The notes beneath the pieces were generated by a model. It saw only the letters and a program-made list of their open reading frames with translations, searched no databases and was not told the DNA's origin. From Selenomonas sp. (GTDB taxonomy: Bacteria > Bacillota_C > Negativicutes > Selenomonadales > Selenomonadaceae), in the NCBI RefSeq assembly GCF_024693525.1, contig NZ_JAILKR010000044.1, positions 1-10,040 on the forward strand: a stretch of 10,040 nt of DNA. The letters are read 5' to 3'. The position numbers were made by a program, and so were the translations under genes. Shown one piece after another: positions 1-6,018 of the stretch (positions are counted from its first letter, which is position 1; each line of letters opens with the position of its first letter).

Positions 1-903
1 CCAGTGGTCGTACATGATGCCCGAGAAGCAGCCATAGATGCCCTCGTCGAGGATATACCATGGCGTGCCCCCACGATCCTTCGTGCCGATGACTGAGGTC
101 ACGAGGTTGACCGCCGTGCCGCACATGTAGCGCCCCGGCTCCGTCCACACTGCCGTCTCCGGGAACAGACGGTCAATCTGGCGGTTGATGGCCTCCATCA
201 TGGCTGCCAGATCCACCGTAAGCCCATCGGCATCGGGTACCGGGAAACCGCCGCCTATATCGAGATCGGTAAGGTGCATTCCGCGAGCTTCCGCCTCATC
301 GAAAAGATTACGAACTAAGAGCAGGGCCTCTTCATAAGCCGCCGTCGACAGCGACTGGCTGCCAACGTGGAAGCAGATGCCCATCGCATGGAGGCCAGCC
401 TTCTCTGCCTTCTCCAGCAAATCAAGGGCCTCATCCATCGGCGCGCCGAACTTCGTATTGAGGTCGACAAGGGCCTTGTTGTTGCGGACCTGGATGCGCA
501 CCAGCACATCAGCCCCCGGCACGTATTTGGCCATCTTGTCGATTTCCGTCACGTCATCAAAGGTGAACCGGCGCACACCATAGACAGCCGCCGCCTGCAG
601 GCCACGCACATCCTTTACAGGATTGGCGTAAATCATCCGCGAACCCTCGATGCCAAGCTCTGCCAGCGCTTCCATCTCGCCAGCCGAAGCCACATCAAAG
701 TGGGAGCCAAGAGAAGCCAGCAGCTTGAGGATTTCCGGTGTCGGATTTGCCTTCATGGCATAATAAACACCAGCACTTGGCAAATGCTTGCGCATAAACT
801 GGTAGTTTTCCTCAACTTTGTCCAGCGATGCGACCAGGAACGGCGTAGGAATCCGCTCTGCCATCTTGTTCATTTCTTTTTCGGTGAGTCTGAAACTCTT
901 CAT
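1..903 (-). CDS. ldc: Lysine/ornithine decarboxylase, fold-type III PLP enzyme (3' end outside window)
   Basis: This decarboxylase makes cadaverine from lysine and putrescine from ornithine in the cytoplasm. In Selenomonas, cadaverine is attached to peptidoglycan and helps hold the outer membrane. The window encodes the first 301 residues of an expected 390 or so. Visible motifs are YYAMKAN with PLP-binding Lys51, HFDVASAGE, FHVGSQ, the glycine loop DIGGGFP and EPGRYMCG. Ala44, Gly45, Val46 and Pro54, reported in S. ruminantium to give dual lysine/ornithine specificity, are all present; the fifth such residue (Ser322) lies outside. The ATG at 903 is the only reasonable start because an in-frame stop lies three codons upstream, although the nearest purine-rich SD (AAAGG, 919-923) is 15 bases away. 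It is divergent from the phosphoribosyltransferase. The family is certain; the dual specificity is inferred from those four residues. Confidence 0.95.
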   Translation of the reverse strand, partial: MKSFRLTEKEMNKMAERIPTPFLVASLDKVEENYQFMRKHLPSAGVYYAMKANPTPEILKLLASLGSHFDVASAGEMEALAELGIEGSRMIYANPVKDVRGLQAAAVYGVRRFTFDDVTEIDKMAKYVPGADVLVRIQVRNNKALVDLNTKFGAPMDEALDLLEKAEKAGLHAMGICFHVGSQSLSTAAYEEALLLVRNLFDEAEARGMHLTDLDIGGGFPVPDADGLTVDLAAMMEAINRQIDRLFPETAVWTEPGRYMCGTAVNLVTSVIGTKDRGGTPWYILDEGIYGCFSGIMYDHW

Positions 904-984
904 AACACATTAACACGACCTTTTTGATAAATTTAAGGCCCAAAGGGTCTTATGAAAACATTTTAGTACAATCCAGCAAGATAC

Positions 985-1013
985 ACAATATAAAATTGAA
1001 TTTTTTTCGTCAA
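985..1013 (-). promoter_or_regulatory. Predicted promoter of the decarboxylase gene
   Basis: Reading the minus strand, TTGACG (1008-1013) is followed after 17 bases by TATTGT (985-990). The -35 box is good and the -10 box moderate. The implied leader is about 75 bases long and contains a small GC hairpin (CCC-TTT-GGG core, about 940-947). Prediction from consensus only. Confidence 0.5.
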
Positions 1014-1037
1014 AGTTTAAAATTCCTACATTAAAAT

Positions 1038-1066
1038 TTGCACATTAGATATAAAGAGCGTATAAT
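1038..1066 (+). promoter_or_regulatory. Predicted sigma-A type promoter of the phosphoribosyltransferase gene
   Basis: TTGCAC (1038-1043) and a perfect TATAAT (1061-1066) are separated by 17 bases. A strong SD (GAGAGGTG, 1083-1090) follows, just before the ATG at 1095, so the leader is short. This promoter and the decarboxylase promoter point away from each other within 191 bp. Confidence 0.75.
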
Positions 1067-1094
1067 AGTTCCGTATTAATAAGAGAGGTGTACT

Positions 1095-1649
1095 ATGGCT
1101 GATAGATTTTATGAATTAACGGTAGCGGGCTGCAAACGCTCCCTGCCAATCCTGAACGTCACGGATAAACTGGCCATTGCCGGCTTCATCATGCTCGGCG
1201 ACCAGGAATTGACCCTGGCTTGCGCCAAAGCACTGGCCAAGAAGATTCCGCCAGAAACGGATGTTATCCTGACGGCAGAAACGAAGGGCATTCCCTTGGC
1301 CGCAGACCTTGCCCGGGAGCTGGGCATGGCTCGCTACATCGTAGCCCGCAAATCGGTTAAAGCTTATATGGAAAACGCCATCTGGGTGGAAGATATCTCC
1401 ATCACCACGAAGGGCGTTCAGAACCTCTGCCTGGACGGCGTCGACGTCGACCGCCTCAAAGGCAAGAACGTCCTGCTGCTCGACGATGTCATCAGCACCG
1501 GTGGTTCCATGAAGGCCCTGACGGAGCTGACGGAAAAAGCCGGCGGCAAAGTCATCGGTCAGGCCTGCGTACTCGCCGAAGGCGATGCATCCTCCCGGGA
1601 TGATATCATCTTCTTAGAGCCGTTGCCATTATTTGACGCCCAGAACTAA
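1095..1649 (+). CDS. Purine phosphoribosyltransferase family protein (APRT-like)
   Basis: Type I phosphoribosyltransferase of 184 residues, soluble. Such enzymes join a base to PRPP, releasing pyrophosphate, usually in nucleotide salvage. The PRPP-binding signature VLLLDDVISTGGS lies at residues 126-138, with the acidic pair Asp130-Asp131, and a substrate-side segment TAETKGIPLAADLAR at 60-74 matches the arrangement in adenine phosphoribosyltransferases. The N-terminal part (YELTVAGCKRSLPILNV) is the form found in a clostridial/Negativicute subgroup often annotated as apt, not the classic Apt sequence, so the base it uses is uncertain and no symbol is given. The start is fixed by the SD just upstream. 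The gene is monocistronic: it has its own promoter and ends at a terminator 17 bases after the stop. Confidence 0.9.
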   Translation: MADRFYELTVAGCKRSLPILNVTDKLAIAGFIMLGDQELTLACAKALAKKIPPETDVILTAETKGIPLAADLARELGMARYIVARKSVKAYMENAIWVEDISITTKGVQNLCLDGVDVDRLKGKNVLLLDDVISTGGSMKALTELTEKAGGKVIGQACVLAEGDASSRDDIIFLEPLPLFDAQN

Positions 1650-1665
1650 CATCCAGACACAAAGA

Positions 1666-1695
1666 AACCGCAAGGATAATTCCCTGCGGTTTTTT
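1666..1695 (+). terminator. Rho-independent terminator, probably bidirectional
   Basis: Ten-base stem AACCGCAAGG/CCCTGCGGTT with one mismatch and loop ATAATT, followed by a T run at 1691-1695. The opposite strand also reads into a T-rich stretch (GGTTTCTTT), so the same hairpin can end the convergent beta-barrel gene. Confidence 0.85.
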
Positions 1696-1712
1696 CGTAT
1701 TCAAATTTTCAA

Positions 1713-2213
1713 TCAGAACTTAACCGTTACACCAGCGCCAACGCCGTTTTCGCGCTTGCCGTATTCCGGTTTGAAGTTATGATAATTAACGTTGACATCA
1801 ACATTGAACAGCAGGTTCTTGTTGACACCCACCGTCGTCTCATTGAAGTCCTTGCCAGCAATATAGGAAGCATAAGCTTCAAAGCCCAGAACCTTCGGCG
1901 TACTTACTGCTACACCGCCAAAAGCCTGGTCCTTGTCCCCCGGCAGATTCCAGCGGTAGCCGCCAATCATCTTGACCTCAGAACCAACGATATCGTACTG
2001 GAGATAAGCATCTCTATGGTCGCCATACTGGTCGCGGTCTGCATACTGATAGCCAACCGTCATCTTATTCGTCACTTTGTGCTCAATGTAGGACTCATTC
2101 GTACCTACACCGATAGCCGTCTCATTGGCAGCCATCTGGTTAATCGGAGCAGCCATAACTGCAGCGGAGCTCATCATCAGAGCACCAAGAGTCAGCAGAG
2201 CTGTCTTTTTCAT
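1713..2213 (-). CDS. Small outer-membrane beta-barrel protein (porin-like), 166 aa
   Basis: An exported protein predicted to sit in the outer membrane. Residues 1-22 form a signal peptide (basic MKK, hydrophobic stretch, alanine-rich end VMAA). The rest alternates short polar/aromatic strands and glycine-rich turns (for example MTVGYQYADRD, VKMIGGYRW, FGGVAV, VGAGVTVKF) and ends in Phe, the usual C-terminal signal for barrel insertion. About 145 mature residues would suit a barrel of roughly eight strands. The ATG at 2213 is chosen over an upstream frame extension of 10 codons because a perfect SD (AGGAGGGA) lies 8-9 bases before it and the signal peptide begins there. It converges on the phosphoribosyltransferase and has its own strong promoter. 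Substrate or function is not recognisable. Confidence 0.85.
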   Translation of the reverse strand: MKKTALLTLGALMMSSAAVMAAPINQMAANETAIGVGTNESYIEHKVTNKMTVGYQYADRDQYGDHRDAYLQYDIVGSEVKMIGGYRWNLPGDKDQAFGGVAVSTPKVLGFEAYASYIAGKDFNETTVGVNKNLLFNVDVNVNYHNFKPEYGKRENGVGAGVTVKF

Positions 2214-2255
2214 GGAAAAATCCCTCCTAGAAAAATAAAACAAAATACTCCTATT

Positions 2256-2284
2256 AGATTACTCGATTTCCCCGTATCTGTCAA
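2256..2284 (-). promoter_or_regulatory. Predicted strong promoter of the beta-barrel gene
   Basis: On the minus strand a perfect TTGACA (2279-2284) is followed after exactly 17 bases by TAATCT (2256-2261). It lies just past the stop codon of the upstream membrane-protein gene, so the barrel gene can be transcribed independently even though both genes run the same way. Confidence 0.75.
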
Positions 2285-2305
2285 ACCGCTATACTGCCAC
2301 TACCA

Positions 2306-3007
2306 TCACGGCTGACTTAGGGTATCGTAAAGCTCCACCATCTCGCGAATCCGCTTGATTTCCTGGGCACTCAAATCATGCCGGCGCTCCTTGCCGCCCA
2401 CCTTGTAATACACGATATACGCCGAATCGGACTTTGCAATGCGGCGATAGGCCGCCAGCGTCTTCTTATCCGCATTCATCACATAATTCTCCGCTAGCCA
2501 GCTCGCATCGGAGGCCATGTGCTTATGAAGTTTCGACGGATCCAGTTCCAAAGTCGTAGTCTGCCCGCCAGCATGGATTGCCAGCCGGTCCCCAAATATC
2601 CAGGCCGTCTGCGCAGGGTCCGTGATTTCATAGAAATAATAAATATCGTTCTTGAACACACAGACGCCGTTCCGCTCTGCTACAAAGGGACGCAGATAAA
2701 CGCCACTGGGCGGTTTTACCGGCCAGGGATGCTTATAGTAATCCACACCGCCCCGGGTCTCCACCTCCATCGAACCTGCACGTTTTGACGTGCGCTGCTC
2801 CTTAGGCTCTTCTTCTGGTTTCTTTTCCTGTTCCGCAGCCTTCTCCTGGACTGCCTTGCGCTCTGCTGCCTCATCCTGGGCTTCCTGTGCAATCCTAGCC
2901 TGCCGTGCATCATGCTGGATGCTGTAGGCGTAATATGCCGCCCCGCCCATGGTCATGATAATCAGATAAAGAATGACCGCTGCTATTATAATTTGTGACT
3001 TTTTCAA
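2306..3007 (-). CDS. Membrane-anchored protein with charged linker, function unknown, 233 aa
   Basis: Residues 5-28 are one hydrophobic segment (IIIAAVILYLIIMTMGGAAYYAY). Residues 32-80 are a Gln/Glu/Lys/Ala-rich linker (repeated QEA, QEK and EEEP-like units) likely to be helical or coiled. Residues 85-233 are a compact domain rich in Tyr (GVDYYKHPW, NDIYYFYEI, SAYIVYYKVGG) that I do not recognise. With a Lys-rich N-terminus the C-terminal domain is probably outside the cytoplasmic membrane. The start is TTG at 3005-3007: an SD (GGAAGG, 3015-3020) lies 7 bases before it, and the next ATG falls inside the membrane segment. It precedes the beta-barrel gene by 92 bases and may have a cell-envelope role, but that is only inferred from position. 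Confidence 0.8.
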   Translation of the reverse strand: MKKSQIIIAAVILYLIIMTMGGAAYYAYSIQHDARQARIAQEAQDEAAERKAVQEKAAEQEKKPEEEPKEQRTSKRAGSMEVETRGGVDYYKHPWPVKPPSGVYLRPFVAERNGVCVFKNDIYYFYEITDPAQTAWIFGDRLAIHAGGQTTTLELDPSKLHKHMASDASWLAENYVMNADKKTLAAYRRIAKSDSAYIVYYKVGGKERRHDLSAQEIKRIREMVELYDTLSQP

Positions 3008-3097
3008 CCTGTTTCCTTCCCTAAATCAAAATTCTTTCCCATGGAAGATTCTACGAAAATCCCCGCATCCCTGCCAGCAGCGAACTCCAACCCACAC

Positions 3098-3128
3098 AAA
3101 AAGGACATGACAACATGTCATGCCCTTT
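3098..3128 (-). terminator. Rho-independent terminator of the HU gene
   Basis: Minus-strand hairpin: AAAGG and CATGACA arms pairing with TGTCATG and CCTTT, one internal A/C mismatch and a 3-base loop, followed by a T run (complement of AAAAA at 3098-3102). It starts about 22 bases after the HU stop codon. Confidence 0.85.
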
Positions 3129-3149
3129 CGTCGTTCTACTAATCAAAAA

Positions 3150-3422
3150 TTAGTATTTAACGCTGGATTTGAATGCCAGGCTATCGCTAGCAGCGATCTC
3201 AATCGTAGCACCCGTCTGCGGGTTGCGGCCCTGACGTGCATTGCGATGAGCTTTTTTGAACGTACCGAAGCCGATGAGACGGATCTCAGCGTCAGCTTTA
3301 ACGCTCTCTTTTACCGTTTCGAGCAGTGCATCAACAACAGCCTTCGTATCTTTTTTGGAAACGCCAGCTGCCTCTGCAACTTTATCTACCAGTGCGGATT
3401 TGCTAAGTACTTCTTTTGCCAT
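3150..3422 (-). CDS. hup: HU-family DNA-binding protein, 90 aa
   Basis: A histone-like dimeric protein that bends and compacts DNA. The length and sequence match the family: N-terminal helices from MAKEVLSKSALVDKVA, the turn GFGTF at residues 51-55, and the DNA-contacting arm RNARQGRNPQTGATIEI at about 60-76, with the conserved Arg and Asn-Pro at the arm tip. An upstream GTG in the same frame would add seven codons. The ATG at 3422 is preferred because the SD (AAAGGGGA) lies within that extension and family members begin MxKxxL. The gene has its own strong promoter and terminator and is therefore monocistronic and probably highly expressed. Confidence 0.96.
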   Translation of the reverse strand: MAKEVLSKSALVDKVAEAAGVSKKDTKAVVDALLETVKESVKADAEIRLIGFGTFKKAHRNARQGRNPQTGATIEIAASDSLAFKSSVKY

Positions 3423-3458
3423 AGTGAGTTTGTCCCCTTTCACTTTAATAACAAGCGT

Positions 3459-3487
3459 ATTATAGCGAATTATCTTGTAATAGTCAA
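3459..3487 (-). promoter_or_regulatory. Predicted strong promoter of the HU gene
   Basis: TTGACT (3482-3487) and a perfect TATAAT (3459-3464) on the minus strand, with exactly 17 bases between. Transcription would start about 30 bases before the HU start codon. Confidence 0.8.
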
Positions 3488-3512
3488 TTATTTTTCTAAA
3501 ATTCGTCAGATT

Positions 3513-3725
3513 TCAGCCCATAGCCGTGCGTTCCGCCGCAGCCACTGCATCATTCAAGGCCGCTGCATACCCAGCCTCAAACCCATCCTGTTCACAGCTC
3601 TGGCCATAGTCCCGCAGCAAATCCAACACGTCCTGCAATTGGTCATCGGTCCAGTGACTCATAGCGCACATCGTCCCCAATTTATCGATGCAGGCAAGTT
3701 CCTTTCCCTGTGTAGTTACCGTCAT
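3513..3725 (-). CDS. Small acidic hypothetical protein, 70 aa
   Basis: I do not recognise this protein. It is soluble, acidic and has no signal peptide. A likely helical stretch (HWTDDQLQDVLDLLRDYGQ) is followed by SCEQDGFEAGYAAALNDAVAAAE, giving an amphipathic C-terminal half. It contains three cysteines. A perfect SD (AAAGGAG, 3733-3739) places the start at ATG 3725 rather than the overlapping GTG one codon earlier. The stop lies 26 bases before the -35 box of the HU promoter and no terminator separates them, so read-through into hup is possible. It is divergent from the diguanylate cyclase gene and carries a hairpin in its leader. Confidence 0.7.
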   Translation of the reverse strand: MTVTTQGKELACIDKLGTMCAMSHWTDDQLQDVLDLLRDYGQSCEQDGFEAGYAAALNDAVAAAERTAMG

Positions 3726-3758
3726 CACAAATCTCCTTTATCCACTTCTTTTCAACCA

Positions 3759-3780
3759 TCAGCTTTACCCCTAAAGCTGA
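3759..3780 (-). promoter_or_regulatory. Perfect 9-bp inverted repeat in the leader of the 70-aa gene
   Basis: TCAGCTTTA and TAAAGCTGA flank a CCCC loop (GGGG on the transcribed minus strand). It lies between the likely -10 box (3800-3805) and the SD. No T run follows on either strand, so it is not a terminator. It could be an operator for a dimeric regulator or an mRNA-stabilising hairpin. Confidence 0.5.
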
Positions 3781-3799
3781 CATAATCAACACGTCTAAA

Positions 3800-3808
3800 A
3801 GTATAGCA
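3800..3808 (-). promoter_or_regulatory. Possible extended -10 promoter of the 70-aa gene
   Basis: The minus strand reads TGCTATACT, an extended -10 element (TGn plus TATACT). No good -35 box is visible at the normal distance. Leader length would be about 70 bases. Confidence 0.4.
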
Positions 3809-3855
3809 CGATAAAAATTCAAGAAAAAGTCTTGACTTTTGCCCGCTTGAATTTA

Positions 3856-3884
3856 TTTACTCCCCCCGAAAATTATGATATCAT
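3856..3884 (+). promoter_or_regulatory. Possible promoter of the diguanylate cyclase gene
   Basis: TTTACT (3856-3861), 17 bases, TATCAT (3879-3884). Each box differs from consensus by one or two bases, and the start codon lies about 57 bases downstream. Confidence 0.45.
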
Positions 3885-3940
3885 GAGAATCAAATGAAAA
3901 ATACGGTTTGCACAGCTGAGACTGCAAAAAGAAAAGGACT

Positions 3941-4924
3941 ATGAACCTTATGATTGAAGCCACTATATTTCTAACAATAATCGCACTCATTTTATCTGGA
4001 CTTCTCTATCGGGAGCATCACCGCCGTATGAACCAATGGGATTTTTTCCTATGGATGAGTCATACGGCCGGATTCTTCGTCTTTGATTACGATCCCATAA
4101 GCGACAAAATGCACCTTTCCCCCAGCTGTGCCTCAGTATTGCATCTGCCCGAGACAATTCCCACATTCCGTACAGCCTCTAAGCGGCTCCATACGCCCTT
4201 AGAAAAGATTGGCCTCCACTTTCTCGTGCAGGCAATCCAGAAAAACGATATCACCCAGGAGCTTTGCCTTACCTATGCCAACAACCGCACTTGCTTCTAC
4301 CGCGTCAACAGCCATAGATTTTACGACCAAAACCATCTAAAAGTCCTGCGCATCACCGGATTCTTTTCCGACGTTACAGCCAACACCGTAAAAGAGCAAC
4401 AGTTAGAACAAAAAGCGGCCACCGACCAGCTGACCGGCGTCTACAACCGCGGTGCCATTCACGACCTCATTCAGATTGCACTAAAAAAAGGCATCCCAAG
4501 TGCCTTTATCATGTTAGATATCGATTATTTTAAGACCATCAACGACTCGTCAGGCCATCAAGCTGGCGATAAAGTCCTGCAGGATATCGTACAGATTCTC
4601 CGCGAACACATCCGCCACACAGATATCATTGGCCGCATGGGCGGCGATGAATTCTGCCTATACCTTCCCAACATCCCCTCCAAGGACTACGCTCAGCGCC
4701 TTTGTGAGCGAATCTGTGACACCGTTCCCTCGGCTATCCATTACGGCCCCCAGGAACACCCTGTCACCATGAGCGTCGGTGGCACCATCTCCCATCCCCA
4801 GGATACCTTCACCAGCCTCTACTCCCGCGCCGACAACGCCCTCTACCAATCCAAACGCCAGGGCCGCAACAAAGTCACCATCGACGACTGCGGTCTTACG
4901 CCAAAGGAACCTGACAACAACTAA
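3941..4924 (+). CDS. Membrane-anchored diguanylate cyclase with PAS-like sensor domain
   Basis: Makes cyclic di-GMP from two GTP at the inner face of the membrane. Layout: one membrane helix (about residues 4-23); a PAS-like region (about 33-148: FFVFDYDPISDKMHLSPSC ... VLRITGFFSDVT, the latter resembling a PAS end); a short helical linker KEQQLEQKAATD; then a GGDEF domain from DQLTGVYNR (162-170). It has the metal-binding segment MLDIDYFKTINDSSGHQAGD (191-210), the intact active-site loop GGDEF (234-238), and an RxxD inhibitory site (RHTD, 225-228) exactly five residues before the loop, so product feedback is expected. No EAL domain is present. Start: AAAAGG sits very close to ATG 3941 and 12 bases before an in-frame ATG at 3950, so either is possible. 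A strong terminator follows. Confidence 0.93.
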   Translation: MNLMIEATIFLTIIALILSGLLYREHHRRMNQWDFFLWMSHTAGFFVFDYDPISDKMHLSPSCASVLHLPETIPTFRTASKRLHTPLEKIGLHFLVQAIQKNDITQELCLTYANNRTCFYRVNSHRFYDQNHLKVLRITGFFSDVTANTVKEQQLEQKAATDQLTGVYNRGAIHDLIQIALKKGIPSAFIMLDIDYFKTINDSSGHQAGDKVLQDIVQILREHIRHTDIIGRMGGDEFCLYLPNIPSKDYAQRLCERICDTVPSAIHYGPQEHPVTMSVGGTISHPQDTFTSLYSRADNALYQSKRQGRNKVTIDDCGLTPKEPDNN

Positions 4925-4937
4925 TAGGAAATACGAT

Positions 4938-4967
4938 AAAAACGAGGCCAGAAACAGCCTCGTTTTT
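4938..4967 (+). terminator. Strong Rho-independent terminator after the cyclase gene
   Basis: Perfect 11-bp stem AAAAACGAGGC/GCCTCGTTTTT with an 8-base loop, beginning 13 bases after the stop codon. The A run on the left arm makes it usable from the other strand as well, where it would stop transcripts leaving the broken XRE gene. Confidence 0.92.
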
Positions 4968-4995
4968 ATTATATCTGCGTTACACAATAATATGA

Positions 4996-5075
4996 TTACC
5001 AAGGCACTCTTGCTTTTTATCGCAACAGGAAATGAAGAATATAAACCAACTATCGGTAAGTAGGTCCCTTGGTAA
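4996..5075. repeat. 80-bp segment with 9-bp inverted ends and flanking 7-bp direct repeats
   Basis: TTACCAAGG (4996-5004) is matched perfectly by its reverse complement CCTTGGTAA (5067-5075). AATATGA stands immediately before the left end (4989-4995) and again one base after the right end (5077-5083). This is the layout of a tiny non-autonomous insertion with target duplication, but the same arms could also close an RNA stem. No transposase is present. Confidence 0.4.
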
Positions 5076-5095
5076 AAATATGACTATCTTTTTCT

Positions 5096-5440
5096 TCACT
5101 GTTTTCCCAGCTTGGCCATAAAAATGACCGAATCAATAAGGTCTTTGGCCTTGTCATTCAGCTGCGGGTAATTGTCAATCACATATTGCAGGCGTTTGTC
5201 CACTACGGAGGGGCATTGATTTTTGGTATTTGGCTGCTCCGGGAAAAAATACGCGGGCGACACCTCCAAGGCTTGCGCAATTTTTGCCAAATCGTCCACG
5301 CTGACATTCCGGGTATAGCCGCGCTCCTATTTGGAGATTACCTGCGAAGACTTGCCGACCTTCACCCCTAGCTCAACCTGCGACATCTTTACCTCTTTGC
5401 GCCTTGCTCGTATATACTGCCCAATGTTTCCAAATTCCAT
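5096..5440 (-). pseudogene. XRE-family transcriptional regulator broken by an amber codon at residue 38
   Basis: Read through, the frame gives 114 residues. It has an N-terminal Cro/CI-type helix-turn-helix (about residues 6-63: IGQYIRARRKEVKMSQVELG ... then DDLAKIAQALEVSPAYFF) and a short C-terminal tail with DKAKDLIDSVIFMAKLGKQ. Codon 38 (5327-5329) is TAG at the position where related regulators have Trp in the motif ISKWERG, so a single TGG to TAG change explains it. The rest of the frame is intact, suggesting a recent mutation, a sequencing error, or suppression. The start ATG at 5440 has a good SD (GGGAGGA, 8 bases away). A GTG restart at 5299 would lack the DNA-binding helices. The gene is divergent from the two exported-protein genes and was probably their regulator; that link is inference. 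Confidence 0.85.
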
Positions 5441-5471
5441 GCCTGCATCCTCCCGTAATTGTACTACCTAC

Positions 5472-5480
5472 ATTATACCA
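5472..5480 (-). promoter_or_regulatory. Extended -10 promoter of the XRE gene
   Basis: The minus strand reads TGGTATAAT, a perfect -10 box with the TGn extension, about 32 bases before the start codon. No convincing -35 box is seen, which is usual for extended -10 promoters. The remaining divergent spacer (5481-5620) shows no clear promoter for the plus-strand genes. Confidence 0.6.
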
Positions 5481-5620
5481 TAGGAAGACAGTAATTTCCT
5501 TCTCAAGAATCCCCCGACTACAGTCTGCTCATCCCCATACATGCAGGATTTATTGAGCTTATGTCGAATCCCCCCAAAAAGCATATCAAGAACAGATTTT
5601 GTAACGAAGGAGGTACTGCC

Positions 5621-5988
5621 ATGAAAAGAATAATTGTTTGTTTCATTTGTTTCGCTTTCTTTTCTACTATTAACTGTTATTACTCTACGGTAAATGCAGG
5701 ACGCGTTTACTGCTCTACATCAGATAAGGGATTTGATTTTTCATAGAAACGGATGAGCTTTCCGGAACCAGAAGCGGATTAACCTATGTTGGCGTATATA
5801 CCAACATAGGCGACCATTCGACTTGGTGTTTTCAAGATTATGACGGTGAATATATGTATCAAAATTGGCTAGGTGGCATGAATTCTTCTAATCAGCCTTC
5901 GCCACAGAAATATGTAAAGGATTTCCCATTAGCCAACGATATATTACATGTCACACTGAAAGAAAAAGCTAAACTTCGCGGCGAATAA
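5621..5988 (+). pseudogene. Exported small protein, frameshifted at a T5 tract
   Basis: The start ATG at 5621 has a perfect SD (GAAGGAGG). The encoded N-terminus is a signal peptide (MKRIIVCFICFAFF, ending near VNA). The frame stops at TAG 5744-5746, directly after a T5 run (5737-5741). Adding one T gives GFDFFIETDELSG and opens the frame to TAA 5986-5988, for about 122 residues. The downstream part reads as ordinary protein (LTYVGVYTNIGDHSTWC ... DYDGEYMYQNWLGG ... HVTLKEKAKLRGE). Short exported proteins of this general style, with a conserved Tyr/Asp segment after the signal peptide, seem common in Negativicutes, but I cannot give a function. It is followed after 30 bases by a similar broken gene, probably the same operon. 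It could be real decay, phase variation, or a homopolymer sequencing error. Confidence 0.75.
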
Positions 5989-6018
5989 GGGAATAAAAAG
6001 CAAAGGAGTGTATCTATT

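Noticed and set aside
367..927. 186-codon plus-strand open frame
   Set aside because: It is antisense to the decarboxylase gene, which has all family motifs; the antisense product shows no domain or SD.
1779..2315. 178-codon plus-strand open frame
   Set aside because: Antisense of the beta-barrel gene, runs through its promoter, and has no SD.
3120..3785. 221-codon plus-strand open frame
   Set aside because: Antisense across HU, its promoter and the 70-aa gene; the minus-strand genes are clearly real.
3832..3860. TTGACT (3832-3837) as a -35 box for the cyclase gene
   Set aside because: The hexamer at the correct spacing (ATTTAC) is a poor -10; the pair at 3856-3884 fits better.
4992..5063. 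23-codon frame MITKALLLFIATG... inside the 80-bp repeat segment
   Set aside because: No SD before the ATG, and it begins inside the inverted repeat; explained better by the repeat.
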